DNA of 64,000 nucleotides from Imbricaverruca yamaguchii (Eukaryota; Arthropoda; Thecostraca; Neoverrucidae). Shown in pieces: positions 48,362 through 57,879 of the stretch. The position numbers and the translations under genes are program-made. Position 1 is the first letter of the stretch. Each line of letters starts with the position of its first letter. The notes under the pieces were generated by a model. The model saw only the letters and a list, made by a program, of their open reading frames with translations. It made no database searches and was not told where the DNA came from. The stretch lies in contig JAOTOL010001304.1 of the NCBI GenBank assembly GCA_034440575.1, positions 89,501-153,500 of the forward strand, in the 5' to 3' direction.

Positions 48362-48420
48362 TTAGTTAGTTAGCTATAAGGGCTTTAGGGTGCATCAACT
48401 ATATTGGTCATGACCAAAAT
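48362..48420. repeat. common SINE 3' tail fragment
   Basis: GTTAGTTAGTTAGCTATAAG, then GGCTTTAGGGTGCATCAACT and ATATTGGTCATG. Diverged relative of 49196-49265. Confidence 0.7.
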
Positions 48421-48429
48421 ACAGGGGGT

Positions 48430-49190
48430 ATTGAAAAGCAGAGCACAATTCAGGGAAAAGACAAGATAGAGGGCAACACAAGACAAGGCAGGGCATTGCA
48501 GGGCATTGCAAGGTCAAGGGAGAGGTACAACAGAGGGCACTGTTAAGCAGTGAGCAAGATAAGGCAGAGGATGGGGGAAGATTTGCAGTTGCAGGAAGAA
48601 GTGTGTGAGATGGCAATCCCTGTCAGCATGCAACATAATTGCAGGTCAGTCAGTCAGTCATAATTGCAAGGACAGTCTGTGAGATAGCAGCCCATCCTCA
48701 CCTTTGTAATTGTTGTTCTAAAAATTGGTGCCCATTTCTTCATATGCCTTCTCACAGCCACTGCATGGTACTTTATGCATCAATCATATGGTTAAAATGC
48801 TCCTGATTGATGAAAACCTACCAGTGCCAATTTGTCATCTGGCAGTCATGCATTGGCTGCCATATTCCATAGAGCTATGTGCTGCCTCCACATAAATCAG
48901 AAAGCATATTATAATTTACTCATGTTTGTAATGTTTAATTCTACAGTGTCAATAGTAAAACCAGTTTTGTTTTTAAAACTGATGTGAGAAATAGATTCTG
49001 TGATCTGTTTTAATTTATACAGTTCATTATGCCAGGTCTTCACCATCTCATTCTTGAGACCACATGACCTGGGAGGAAATTTCTGCTGTAAAACTGGCTA
49101 TTTAATTGTGCACTAACTACATATTTATGGAGTTTACAGCTATCCTTTTGGGAGTCATATAGGGCTCCTTCAATGTTCACCATCACCAAA
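48430..49190. other. intergenic, nothing recognised
   Basis: AGGGCA-rich stretch at 48440-48560, otherwise unique-looking. Confidence 0.4.
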
Positions 49191-49195
49191 GCACC

Positions 49196-49268
49196 CAATA
49201 TTTTTGATTGGTTGGTTGGTTATTGGAGTTTAGGGGCTCATCAACTACATCAATCATGTAGCACCCAA
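49196..49268. repeat. common SINE 3' tail fragment
   Basis: TTGATTGGTTGGTTGGTTAT TGGAGTTTAGGGGC then TCATCAACTACATCAATCAT GTAGCACC. The clearest copy of the shared tail, with a (TTGG)n terminus. Confidence 0.8.
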
Positions 49269-49414
49269 CTCAATATTTTTACTTCAGCATGGAACCAAAA
49301 AGGTGGGCCTAAGCTGTCCTTTGGCAGCCTAACCAGCCTTCTGGCATTGCTGAAATCAGAAATTGGCTTCAAATTCCTGGACATCGTATCTGTGTAGGCC
49401 TGGGTACTTGGGTA

Positions 49415-49590
49415 TACCTGGGTACTACCTAGGTACCTGAGTACCTCGGAACTACCTAGGTGCCTTACCCAGGTACCTACCTATCCCACAGGGATAAGTC
49501 AACGTAGCTTGCAGGTTGAGGTGGGTAGTTCCTAGATAGGTACCTACCTACCTAGGTAGGTACCTAGGTAGGCAGGTACATGCCTGAGAC
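49415..49590. repeat. CCTAGGTAGGTACC self-complementary cluster
   Basis: Multiple copies of GGTACCTACCTA / TAGGTAGGTACC on both strands; 49520-49580 can fold almost entirely on itself. Confidence 0.85.
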
Positions 49591-49599
49591 ACGGACAAA

Positions 49600-51820
49600 A
49601 CGGCAATTTTCTACCACAATAATGCAAGATATTTATTACTTCAAACAGGAACAAAACTCACCACAGGCGCCGTGCGCTCAGCAGAACAAGGCTGAACAAG
49701 GTCACCCGGAATGAAATGTAAACAATGAAAAGGGGGTGTTCAGAACGTCCAAAAAATAACATCCAAAGGTGTAAAGTCTAATTACAAAACATCCAAGAAT
49801 AATACAGTCCAAGAATCATAAAGTCCAAAAACCAAACGTCCAAGAATCAAAAAGTCCAAAAACCGACCATACGACGATCACAAAGTCCAGACACTTCAAG
49901 TGAGGATTAGTTGATTGTGGTTCGATATGAAGGCTACGTTCTTTGTTACGTTCCATTCACGAATTCCGTGGACTCTGACGTCATGTATCGTTCTTTGTCA
50001 ATTCCTCACGAATTCCGAGGCCAGATTTCGTGGGTTCTGCGGGGAACGTGCGGACTGAAAGTGGTGTCCAGCCCGTCCAGCCCCATCCTGTGCGGTTTCT
50101 TCCCAGATGGTAACGCACATTGGAAGTGATGCGCGGGCCAAGGAAGACATTCCAAATTCACAAGTAATGTTTTGGAGTGGATACAACTGGGCTAGATTGT
50201 GCGAAGATGTCACTAATGAATGTCATGCTCCCATCGGCGAGGATTTTCCGTTGCAGCGTGATCAAATCATCAACTGTTGAGGTGAAACAGCAGTAAGCTA
50301 GACACTACCTTCAGCAACTTCTTTTTTTTCATCTACACCGAGTAAGCATGCCGATGGCGGCAAACTGTCCGCATGCGTCGGGGCGAACTCGACATCTCGT
50401 AAATGACGTACCGATATCGGCCCGCCCTTGGCCCGACATTGGCATATTGATCTGGAATGTGAACATATGTCGGGTTGAATTCGGCATATCAATAGCGACC
50501 AGCTGACGTCGGGCCGTTGATAGACATCCCACTCCCCAGCTGACATGGTTGGCCCCTAGAGTCCCGACATTAGCCTGGCAGAGATCCCACGTTGGCTCCA
50601 GGTACCGGATGCATGTCGGCTTGGCAGACATTTCACTCATCAGCCGACAACGAGCCACTGACGTCCAGATAGCGGAACGACGTTGGTCCACTGTCGGCAT
50701 GCTTACTGGGCAATGACCAATGTATATTTCCTCCTTGCTCTTGACATGCTTGCCATAGCCTGCCCTGGACATGTCTGACATTCATGTATCTAAAGCACTA
50801 TCCATCTCAGAATGGTTTCGCATTTTTATCGTTTTATTGTTGGCACCATGGGCATTAAATTAGGCATCAGTGGCCAATAACAATAAGATCACAGGTCGGA
50901 GCTTTGTACAATTACTGGTGTTGCCAGCAAGCGATTCAAACACATTAATTTAATGTAACAGCATGCAATGAATGTTAATCATACAAAATACTAGGAATAT
51001 TTGCGAACAGCGAAACAAATGGCTCACATAAATAATACGATGCGAAATTTCACAGAACGTTCCGTGGCTGCAGTCCGCGAAATATTCAATGTCACAATCC
51101 ATGGAATCCGCGGAATGAAGGAGACAAATAGCGCACTCTAAATTTAATACTCCATGAGTGCGGTATTTATAACCGTTTTTATTGGCTATATAAAATAAGT
51201 AGTATTCACCTTAATGAGGATGGTATCTCTCTGTCATATTAGCTTTTCTAAACTGCAGTTTAAAACGGGCCTATCAGCCCGTGCCAAAGGCGGCTCGATG
51301 CATTTTCATGGGAGAAGGGCACTTGACTGGTGGTAGAGGGGCCATATGGTCTTGGGCCCTATCCCCCGGATGGGCACCAGGGGCGGTTTTCAAAGGTATG
51401 CAGCGTACGCATTGTTCACCCACTAGTGGCAAGTGTCATGCTTTAAAATATGCTTGTAATGAATATGGCTTCAAAGATACCTCAAAGTTATCAATTCCCA
51501 GAGCAATTTTAATCTTCTTTCAGCATATGCAACAAATGTTGCATCAGTTTTTGCACATGTTTTTTAGAAGAAATGTTTCTTCTGGAAAGTAACAAAAATA
51601 GAAGAAACACGTTGTGTAGTAAACTTATGTGCGCTGACTGCACGCACAGTGAAGCCGACGCCCCAAAGTGCTGCCGCCTGGTCGAGCGCGTGTGCTGCCA
51701 TCTGCCGTGACGGAGTTACCCACAATACCAATTAGGAACCAATTCTTTCTTATTCGAAGTTATACATTCTAGTGTTTGCCTTTTTGCCCATTCCCCCTTT
51801 TGTGTTTTCCGTTTCTCTTC
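49600..51820. other. intergenic, nothing recognised
   Basis: 49740-49880 has several AAAGTCCAA(A/G)AA phrases. 50335-50710 is dense in CCGACAT/ATGTCGG phrases on both strands. No gene or known element supported. Confidence 0.4.
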
Positions 51821-51823
51821 TCG

Positions 51824-52015
51824 TCAGTTCGCAGCTGGCCCAATAAGGCCAGGGACGAGCTACCGGGCGGCCGTGTCGGTGCGTTGACGGCGCTTTCGGT
51901 CAAAATTATGCAGTTAAACTGGAATTCCTGGATTGGGCGGTGGGGCCGCGGTGCGCGCAACAAGTGCGCTTAGCAATAGGAGGACCTTGGCTCGTAAAAC
52001 AGCCTCAACTTAAGA
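51824..52015 (+). mobile_element. SINE family A, 5'-truncated
   Basis: Starts within the body at GCAGCTGGCCCAATAAGGCC, then AGGGACGAGCTACCGGGCGG, GGAATTCCTGGATTGGGCGG and the tail TTAGCAATAGGAGGACCTTG. The tRNA head is missing. Confidence 0.85.
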
Positions 52016-52019
52016 AGAT

Positions 52020-53580
52020 GCGTGTACAAAGCGCACCTATCAGCGCATAGCGACGAATCGCGAGGACTTTGAAAAATTCAACCTGACCTTTGACCTTGAG
52101 GTTTGACGTTGATATATCCCATCCCGGTTTCAAAGTGTTACTCAATGGTTCATCATGGGCTATCGATTGATATTGAATCTGGGTAGGCTTGGGCGAAAAC
52201 CGAAAACAAAACGTGAGGAGACCGAATAAATCTGCTTGAATTTTGACCCGTCGTGATTATTTCGAGTGATTAACTTTCTGATACCGCACAGCAAGCGATG
52301 TCAAATGACATCCATTTTCTGAAAATTGAAGGCATAACGACGAAACCCGAGGTCACCGAAGAATTCTATCAATTTTTTTTACCTCGACGTGTCCCGGTTT
52401 GAAATGCTACTCGAGCGTTCACCACTGGTTATTGCTTGATACCAGATTTGGATGGGTTTGACCGAAAACCAAAGAAAATTGAACCAGCTTGGCCAGCTTG
52501 ACCTTTGCTCTCGAAAAATAATTCGATTGTTTAGCGTTCTGATGCCGCACAACAGGCCACGCCGAATGACGCCCCTTTGATGGAAATTGAAGCGATAGCA
52601 ACAGAACCTCGCGTTTGGTCGATATCGCTTTAACATCGCCATCAAATCAAGTTAACCTTTGACCTAGAAGTTTGTCCTTGACATGTACCAGTTTGATACG
52701 ATGGTTCGCCACAGGCTATTTCTTGAAGAAATGCGTGCTTTAATTGCAACAGAAGAAACCGGTTTGCTTTGGACCTTGACCGTTAAGGTGTTAATGTGAA
52801 ACATATGTAGTTGCTTCCAGCGTGTTCAGTGCAAGCAGACGCATTTGTGGTTATTGATTCGAAAGATCATAAATAAATTTTTTTAGGGCGGATAAAAAAA
52901 AAGAGCCAATACAAATATGACCTCTGGCGAACACGATCAAGTATGCATCCATATGTCACCATGATTATATTCGGTACCCCGTAAATATATATAGTACATG
53001 AGTACATCCGACTTTGGTGACCTGAGGCCAAACTGACATTGAAGGTCACCTAATTTGATGTGCTGCATCTTTTATGGGCAGCGGACATCTAGGCGTTCGA
53101 ATCATTCGGCTAAGTGAAACACTTAATTTTATGCGATACCTCGTTTTTGACCCGAATGACCTTTCTTGACCTCTGGAGATCGAACTGCTCGTCCTACTGA
53201 ATAATTATTGTTTACCTTACTTTTGTAAGCCACAAAGATCACATTCTTTTAAGAAAACGATATCGGAGAGTATGCGAGCAGGATGCTGAATGCCAATGTG
53301 AATGCGAATGCGTTGCTAATATCATGGGCATCTAAACCACGCAAGGCAACACTCCCGGCTGCACACCGTGGCCGACCAGTTGGGGTTCCTCCTTGTCACT
53401 AGTGACTCACGCACCAGCTCTTCCTCAGTCACCGACCGCTGCAGGAGAAGGAGAAGAGCCTAGCAGAAGAAGCGGTCGTCCTTCTCAAGCGGACGTCAGT
53501 CGTACGCACAACGGCTGTTACAGCCGTGACGTCTCACTTGTACTCAGCCGAGAGCCTTGTTGACCCGGAGTCTCGTGATG
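52020..53580. other. intergenic, with a degenerate ~400-bp duplication
   Basis: Phrases recur between 52070-52350 and 52380-52640: ACTC(A/G)A(T/G)(G/C)GTTCA, TTGATA(T/C)(T/C), GGGT(A/T)(G/T)G, ACCGAAAACC and CCGCACA(G/A)CA(A/G)GC. An old, diverged tandem duplication; no coding sequence. Confidence 0.5.
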
Positions 53581-53588
53581 AGGACTAA

Positions 53589-53590
53589 AT

Positions 53591-53689
<99 letters not shown>

Positions 53690-53764
53690 ACGCACACACG
53701 CACACACACACACACACACACAGCACACGCACGCACGCACGCACACGCACGCACGCACGCACGC

Positions 53765-53835
<71 letters not shown>

Positions 53836-53841
53836 CACACC
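53589..53841. repeat. (CA)n microsatellite with GCACAC/GCAC blocks
   Basis: About 250 bp of CA repeats broken by ACGCAC units at 53625-53700 and 53735-53770. Z-DNA-prone by composition. Confidence 0.98.
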
Positions 53842-53849
53842 GGAGAATA

Positions 53850-54710
53850 TAAGTTGAATATAGTGTTGGCGCGCTGGGTGGGGTCAGTTGACGGGCAACG
53901 TAGCTAAGTAGGTATGTAGGTCATGTGCGATTTGAATGTTCACATACATACCTGTATGCAAACATGCATGTTAATGTTAACCTGCTGTGCAACCTGAGTG
54001 GTGTTGCACGATGCATGCACAATATAGATGCGACCATGCACGAATTTTCTGCTAAATTTAGGTAAGATATTGATGTGAAGATGATTTATTTCGATTATAG
54101 TACTGTTGGCCCCACCGTATTAGCCAAGCCTGGACAAGTCCAGCAATGTTTACTCCCAGCCGCGACCAGGAGCTGCGGGAACAGATATCCGGCCGTATTC
54201 CAATTCACCAACAACCCTAAATTAGTCCCCCCCCCTCCCTTCCGGGCTACCAGTACTCGGTACGCCAAAATCGACCACGGAATCGAACTCAGGGCGTGAA
54301 AGAACCCCAGAAAACAGTATATTGCCCCATTCGGCTGACGTTTCGAATTAAGAGCGATTTTGAAGGCGATCTGGCCCACTGTGGGTAGGGAGATGGGCAC
54401 CTGTCCCAAGACTGCTCGCCCAATTTGCCGCATTCTGCTTTGCATAATTGTATTCGGGTATGCTAAATTGACGTTATTTGTTGATGACGAGTCCTGCGAG
54501 TGCCTGCTGCCTGCTGGCTCAGGAACTCTGGACAGCGTGATACGCGTACGCTCACGCTTCGGACCTCCGGAAGCAATGTGAAGCCTGCGGGTATTTCAGC
54601 GGGAGCGAATGTGAAAATGTGCTTACCTCCCTGGCGCGTCAATGTGCACGTGTGAAAGACGCTGCCAAAAAAGTTTCATGCGAACCCACAGCGATTCTGG
54701 GAAAGGAACA
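53850..54710. other. intergenic, nothing recognised
   Basis: Unique-looking DNA. Confidence 0.4.
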
Positions 54711-54717
54711 ATACTCC

Positions 54718-54878
54718 ATTCTTCAACGACGTATTCGACCGTTGGCCCGTGGAGCGTCGTCCACCTCTCACGTCGGTTGGTAGCGGGTACACTCGGTAAG
54801 CTCGCCGGCCATGGAATTCGAACCCACGATCTTGCGAACAAGAATCGAACGCTCTACCGACTGAACTACCGCGGCCGC
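54718..54878 (-). mobile_element. tRNA-derived SINE, family C
   Basis: Minus strand: GCGGCCGCGGTAGTTCAGTC GGTAGAGCG (A box), CGTGGGTTCGAATTCC (B box), CTACCAACCGACGTGAGAGG body. Confidence 0.85.
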
Positions 54879-54954
54879 AGCGATTATTGGAAAATAGCAC
54901 TGCTGCTGTGCAGCAAGATGTAGTGTGATGAGTGCTGCACGCTATGGCGGCACC

Positions 54955-55610
54955 GAGAGACACTCGCCTGTCGTGAGACACTTGTCTGTCGTGAGACACT
55001 CGCCTGTCGTGAGACACTCGTCTGTCGTGAGACACTCGCCTGTCGTGAGACGCTCGTCGGTCGTGGTACACTCACTTGTCGTGAGACACTCGCCTGTCGT
55101 GAGACACTTGTCTGTCATAAGACACTCGTCGTGGAGCACGCGCCTGTCGTAGTGTACTCGTGTGTCGTGAGACACTCGCTTGTCGGTGAGACACTCGCCT
55201 GTCGGTGAGACACTCGCCTGTCGTGAGACACCCGTCCGTCATGGTGCACGCGCCTGTCGTAGTGTACTCGTGTGTCGTGAGACACTCGCCTGTCGTGAGT
55301 CACCCGTCTGTCGTGGTGCACTCACTTGTCGTGAGACACTCGTCTGTCATGAAATACTCATCTGTCGTGGTGCACGCGCCTGTCGTGGTGTACTCGTGTG
55401 TCGTAAGACACTCGCTTGTCGGTGAGACACTCGCCTGTCGGTGAGACACTCGCCTGTCGTGAGACACTCGCTTTTGTTGAGACATTCGTCTGTCGTGAGA
55501 CACTCTGTCGTGAGACACTCGCCTGTCGTGAGACACCCGCCTGTCTGTGAGACACCCGTCTGTCGTGAGACACCCGCCTGTCGGTGAGACACTCGCCTGT
55601 CGTGGTGCAC
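54955..55610. repeat. 18-19-bp minisatellite straddling the unknown exon's donor
   Basis: About 35 units of GAGACACTCGCCTGTCGT and variants (GTGCACGC, GTGTACTCG). On the minus strand each is ACGACAG|GCGAGTGTCTC, the same as the donor of the exon at 55597-56066. Several units carry ACAA|GTGAGTGT, a GT donor version (for example near 55075 and 55325). Confidence 0.93.
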
Positions 55611-56066
55611 GGTGTGCTGCAGCCACTGGTTGAAGCTGCGCCGGCGCGGCAGCACGCCGCCGTGGCTGAGGTCCTGCAGCGCCGAGGCGGACGCGCGCCG
55701 AATGATGGTCGGCACGGCCAGCAGCGGCGAGCACCGCCGGCCGGCCAGCAGGCCGTCCTCAGAGGTGGGCCGACAGCGGGCCTCGGAGCGCACCTCGCCG
55801 GCTCTGGAGCGGAGCGGCGGCGGCTGGTCCCGGCCGGCGGGAGGCGGCGGCGGCTCCGAGTCCCGGTCGGCCGGCGGCGGTTTCGGCGCGTCGGTGGCGT
55901 CGACGGCGCCCTGCCGCGACCCGTTCGGCACGCGGCGCACGGTGAAGCGCGAGAGCGAGCTGAGCCGCCGCACGACGTTGCGGTCCGACGTGATGGTGAG
56001 GACAGGCAGGGCGGGCGGCTCGGTGGCCGCTCTGGCCGCGCCGTCCGATACCTCCGTGGCGACTCG
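55597..56066 (-). CDS. internal exon of an unrecognised gene
   Basis: 470 bp open on the minus strand, acceptor CGCCTCAG before 56066, donor CACGACAG|GCGAGT (a GC donor) after 55597. The 156-codon frame is Arg-, Ser- and Pro-rich with motifs VLTITSDRNVVRRLSSLSRF, TVRRVPNG, a PPPPP run, VPTIIRRASASALQDLSHGG and RRRSFNQWLQHTV. High third-position GC and absence of stops in this frame support coding. R-F-T-V fits the R-F-x-V docking motif used by SPAK/OSR1 kinases, and RRLS and RRAS fit basophilic kinase sites; these are short and could be chance. It does not belong to KIDINS220, whose start lies 20 kb downstream on the same strand. Confidence 0.55.
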
Positions 56067-56404
56067 CTGAGGCGGGCTGGACACACCCCCGGCCGCCTCC
56101 ATCACCTTACCCTGACGCGGGCTGGACACTCCCCCAGGCTGGCTCCACCACCTCACCCTAACGCGGGTCGGACACACCCCCGACCGGCTCCACCACCTCA
56201 CCCTAACGCGGCCCAGACACACGGTGCTGAGTGGAACTAAGGCGGGCGGTGCTCGGCGGTGCTGAGCGAGATCACGTCGATTGCCAGACCGCCGCGTGCC
56301 GGACGTAACGATACGTCAGCCAGGCGCCGGCGTCAGCACTACTCACCACCCATGGCGCCAACAGCCGCCTGGCGCCGGCGCCAGTCCCTCCAGCGTTCAC
56401 CACC

Positions 56405-56715
56405 AGCTCACCCCTCCGGTAGCGTCGGCGGCATCTCGACCACGACACGTCACGTCACTCTTCGAATCGCGGACACCTCCGGCAGCGTCGACGCCACCCG
56501 AACCACGTCACGTCACGTCACTTCGAATTTCCCACTTTCGACAGCGTCAGCGGCACCTCGACCACGCAACGTCACGTCACTCTTCGAACCACTCACCTCT
56601 CCGGCAGAATCGGCGGCATCTCGACCACGCAACGTCACGTCACCCTTCGAACCACTCACTCCTCGGGCAGAATCGGCAGCACCTCGACCACGCAACGTCA
56701 CGTCACTCGGACACA
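56405..56715. repeat. ~57-62-bp array with donor-like GTGAGTGG
   Basis: Five diverged units of GGCACCTCGACCACGCAACG then TCACGTCACTCTTCGAACCA. At least one unit (56580-56595) reads GGAGAG|GTGAGTGG on the minus strand, so this may be another junction array whose exon I cannot identify. Confidence 0.85.
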
Positions 56716-57169
56716 ACTGGCGAGGCGTGGCGGCACCGGAGCGTGGTGAGCCGGGTCAGTCCAGCAGCCCGCCGGCGGAACAGCCGGGCGCCCGTCCACC
56801 ACTGTCGCCGACAGTCGCCGGCGCCACCTGCCGGCACCCGTACGCCATCGGTCCACCTTCAATATGGCGAACTCCCACGCGCCAGTCGACCGGGCAGCGC
56901 GGCTATTTCGGTGCCGGTCCGTGGGCCGAGCCGCAGACGGGCGTCGCGCCGTCGCGACACGCGCGGCCGCGAGCCCGGCGGCCGCGCGACGTCAGCGCGC
57001 CGCGGCCCGGCACGTGGTGTGATGCGCCATCATCGGCGCACTCTTCTGCCAATGGCGTCGGCCGGCTGTCGCAGAGTTGGCAGCGGCCGGCGGCAGGTGA
57101 TGACGGCCCGACCAGCCGCCGCCGACCGCCAGCCGGCCGCTCCCGGCACGGGCTCGTCCGTCACCGCTC

Positions 57170-57625
57170 TCCACCCGACGGCACGGGCCCCCGGCACCGC
57201 TCTCCAGCCGACGGCACGGCCCCCCGGCACCGCTCTCCAGCCGACGGCACGGACCCCCCGGTACCGCTCTCCCCGACAACACGAGACCGCCCGGTACCGC
57301 TCTCCACCCGACGGCACGGGCCCCCCGGCACCGCTCTCCAGCCGACGGCACGGGCCCCCGGCACCGCTCTCCACCCGACGGCACGGGCCCCCCGGCACCG
57401 CTCTCCAGCCGACGGCACGGGCCCCCCGGCACCGCTCTCCACCGACGGCCCCCGGCACCCTCCACCGCTCTCCACCGACGGCACGGGCCCCGGCACCGCT
57501 CTCCCCCGACGCACGGGCCCCCGGCACCGCTCTCCAGCCGACGGCACGGGCCCCCGGCACCGCTCTCCACCCGACGGCACGGGCCCCCCGGCACCGCTCT
57601 CCAGCCGACGGCACGCTCCCCCCCC
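57170..57625. repeat. ~32-bp GC-rich minisatellite
   Basis: About 14 units of CGGCACCGCTCTCCAGCCGA plus CGGCACGGGCCCC with length variants. Long open frames on both strands are repeat artefacts. Confidence 0.95.
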
Positions 57626-57734
57626 CCCTGGTACTGCTGACCACCCGGCCGCCCTCGGTGCAGAACCAGCCGATCGCCCGCCACCGCTCGGTATCCTGTC
57701 GTGCCAAGGTATCGCCGCTGATTATGAGGATGCT

Positions 57735-57870
57735 GGCACGACCCACATCTGATAGCCACAGGTAGTCCGTGGGAATGCGTAGCACTGATGGCTGGTAAGG
57801 ATTTTGATATGGGCGTAGAAAATGGGAGCCAGGGAGACCTCGTCGGTCCACTTTTTGGATAGGCCTAAGA
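57735..57870 (-). pseudogene. possible Cys-loop receptor ligand-domain scrap, frame-broken
   Basis: Minus strand: one frame encodes KKWTDEVSLAPIFYAHI and, after a frame change, the next gives PSVLRIPTDYLWLSDV. Nicotinic and related Cys-loop subunits have W-x-D-x-x-L-x-W-x-P-x-x-Y followed by (L/I)-x-(I/V)-P-x-x-x-(I/L)-W-x-P-D-(I/V). The order and spacing fit, but the frame break, the missing flanks and the short length make this a relic at best. Confidence 0.3.
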
Positions 57871-57879
57871 AAATCACGA

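Noticed and set aside
50335..50710. Dense CCGACAT/ATGTCGG phrases as a regulatory array or element
   Set aside because: Irregular spacing and no clear unit or terminal repeats; not enough for a call.
53589..53841. Open frames of TH or CV polymers
   Set aside because: CA-dinucleotide repeat.
56259..57765. Two ~495-codon plus-strand frames
   Set aside because: GC-rich array DNA with low stop density; both frames open, low complexity, no domain.
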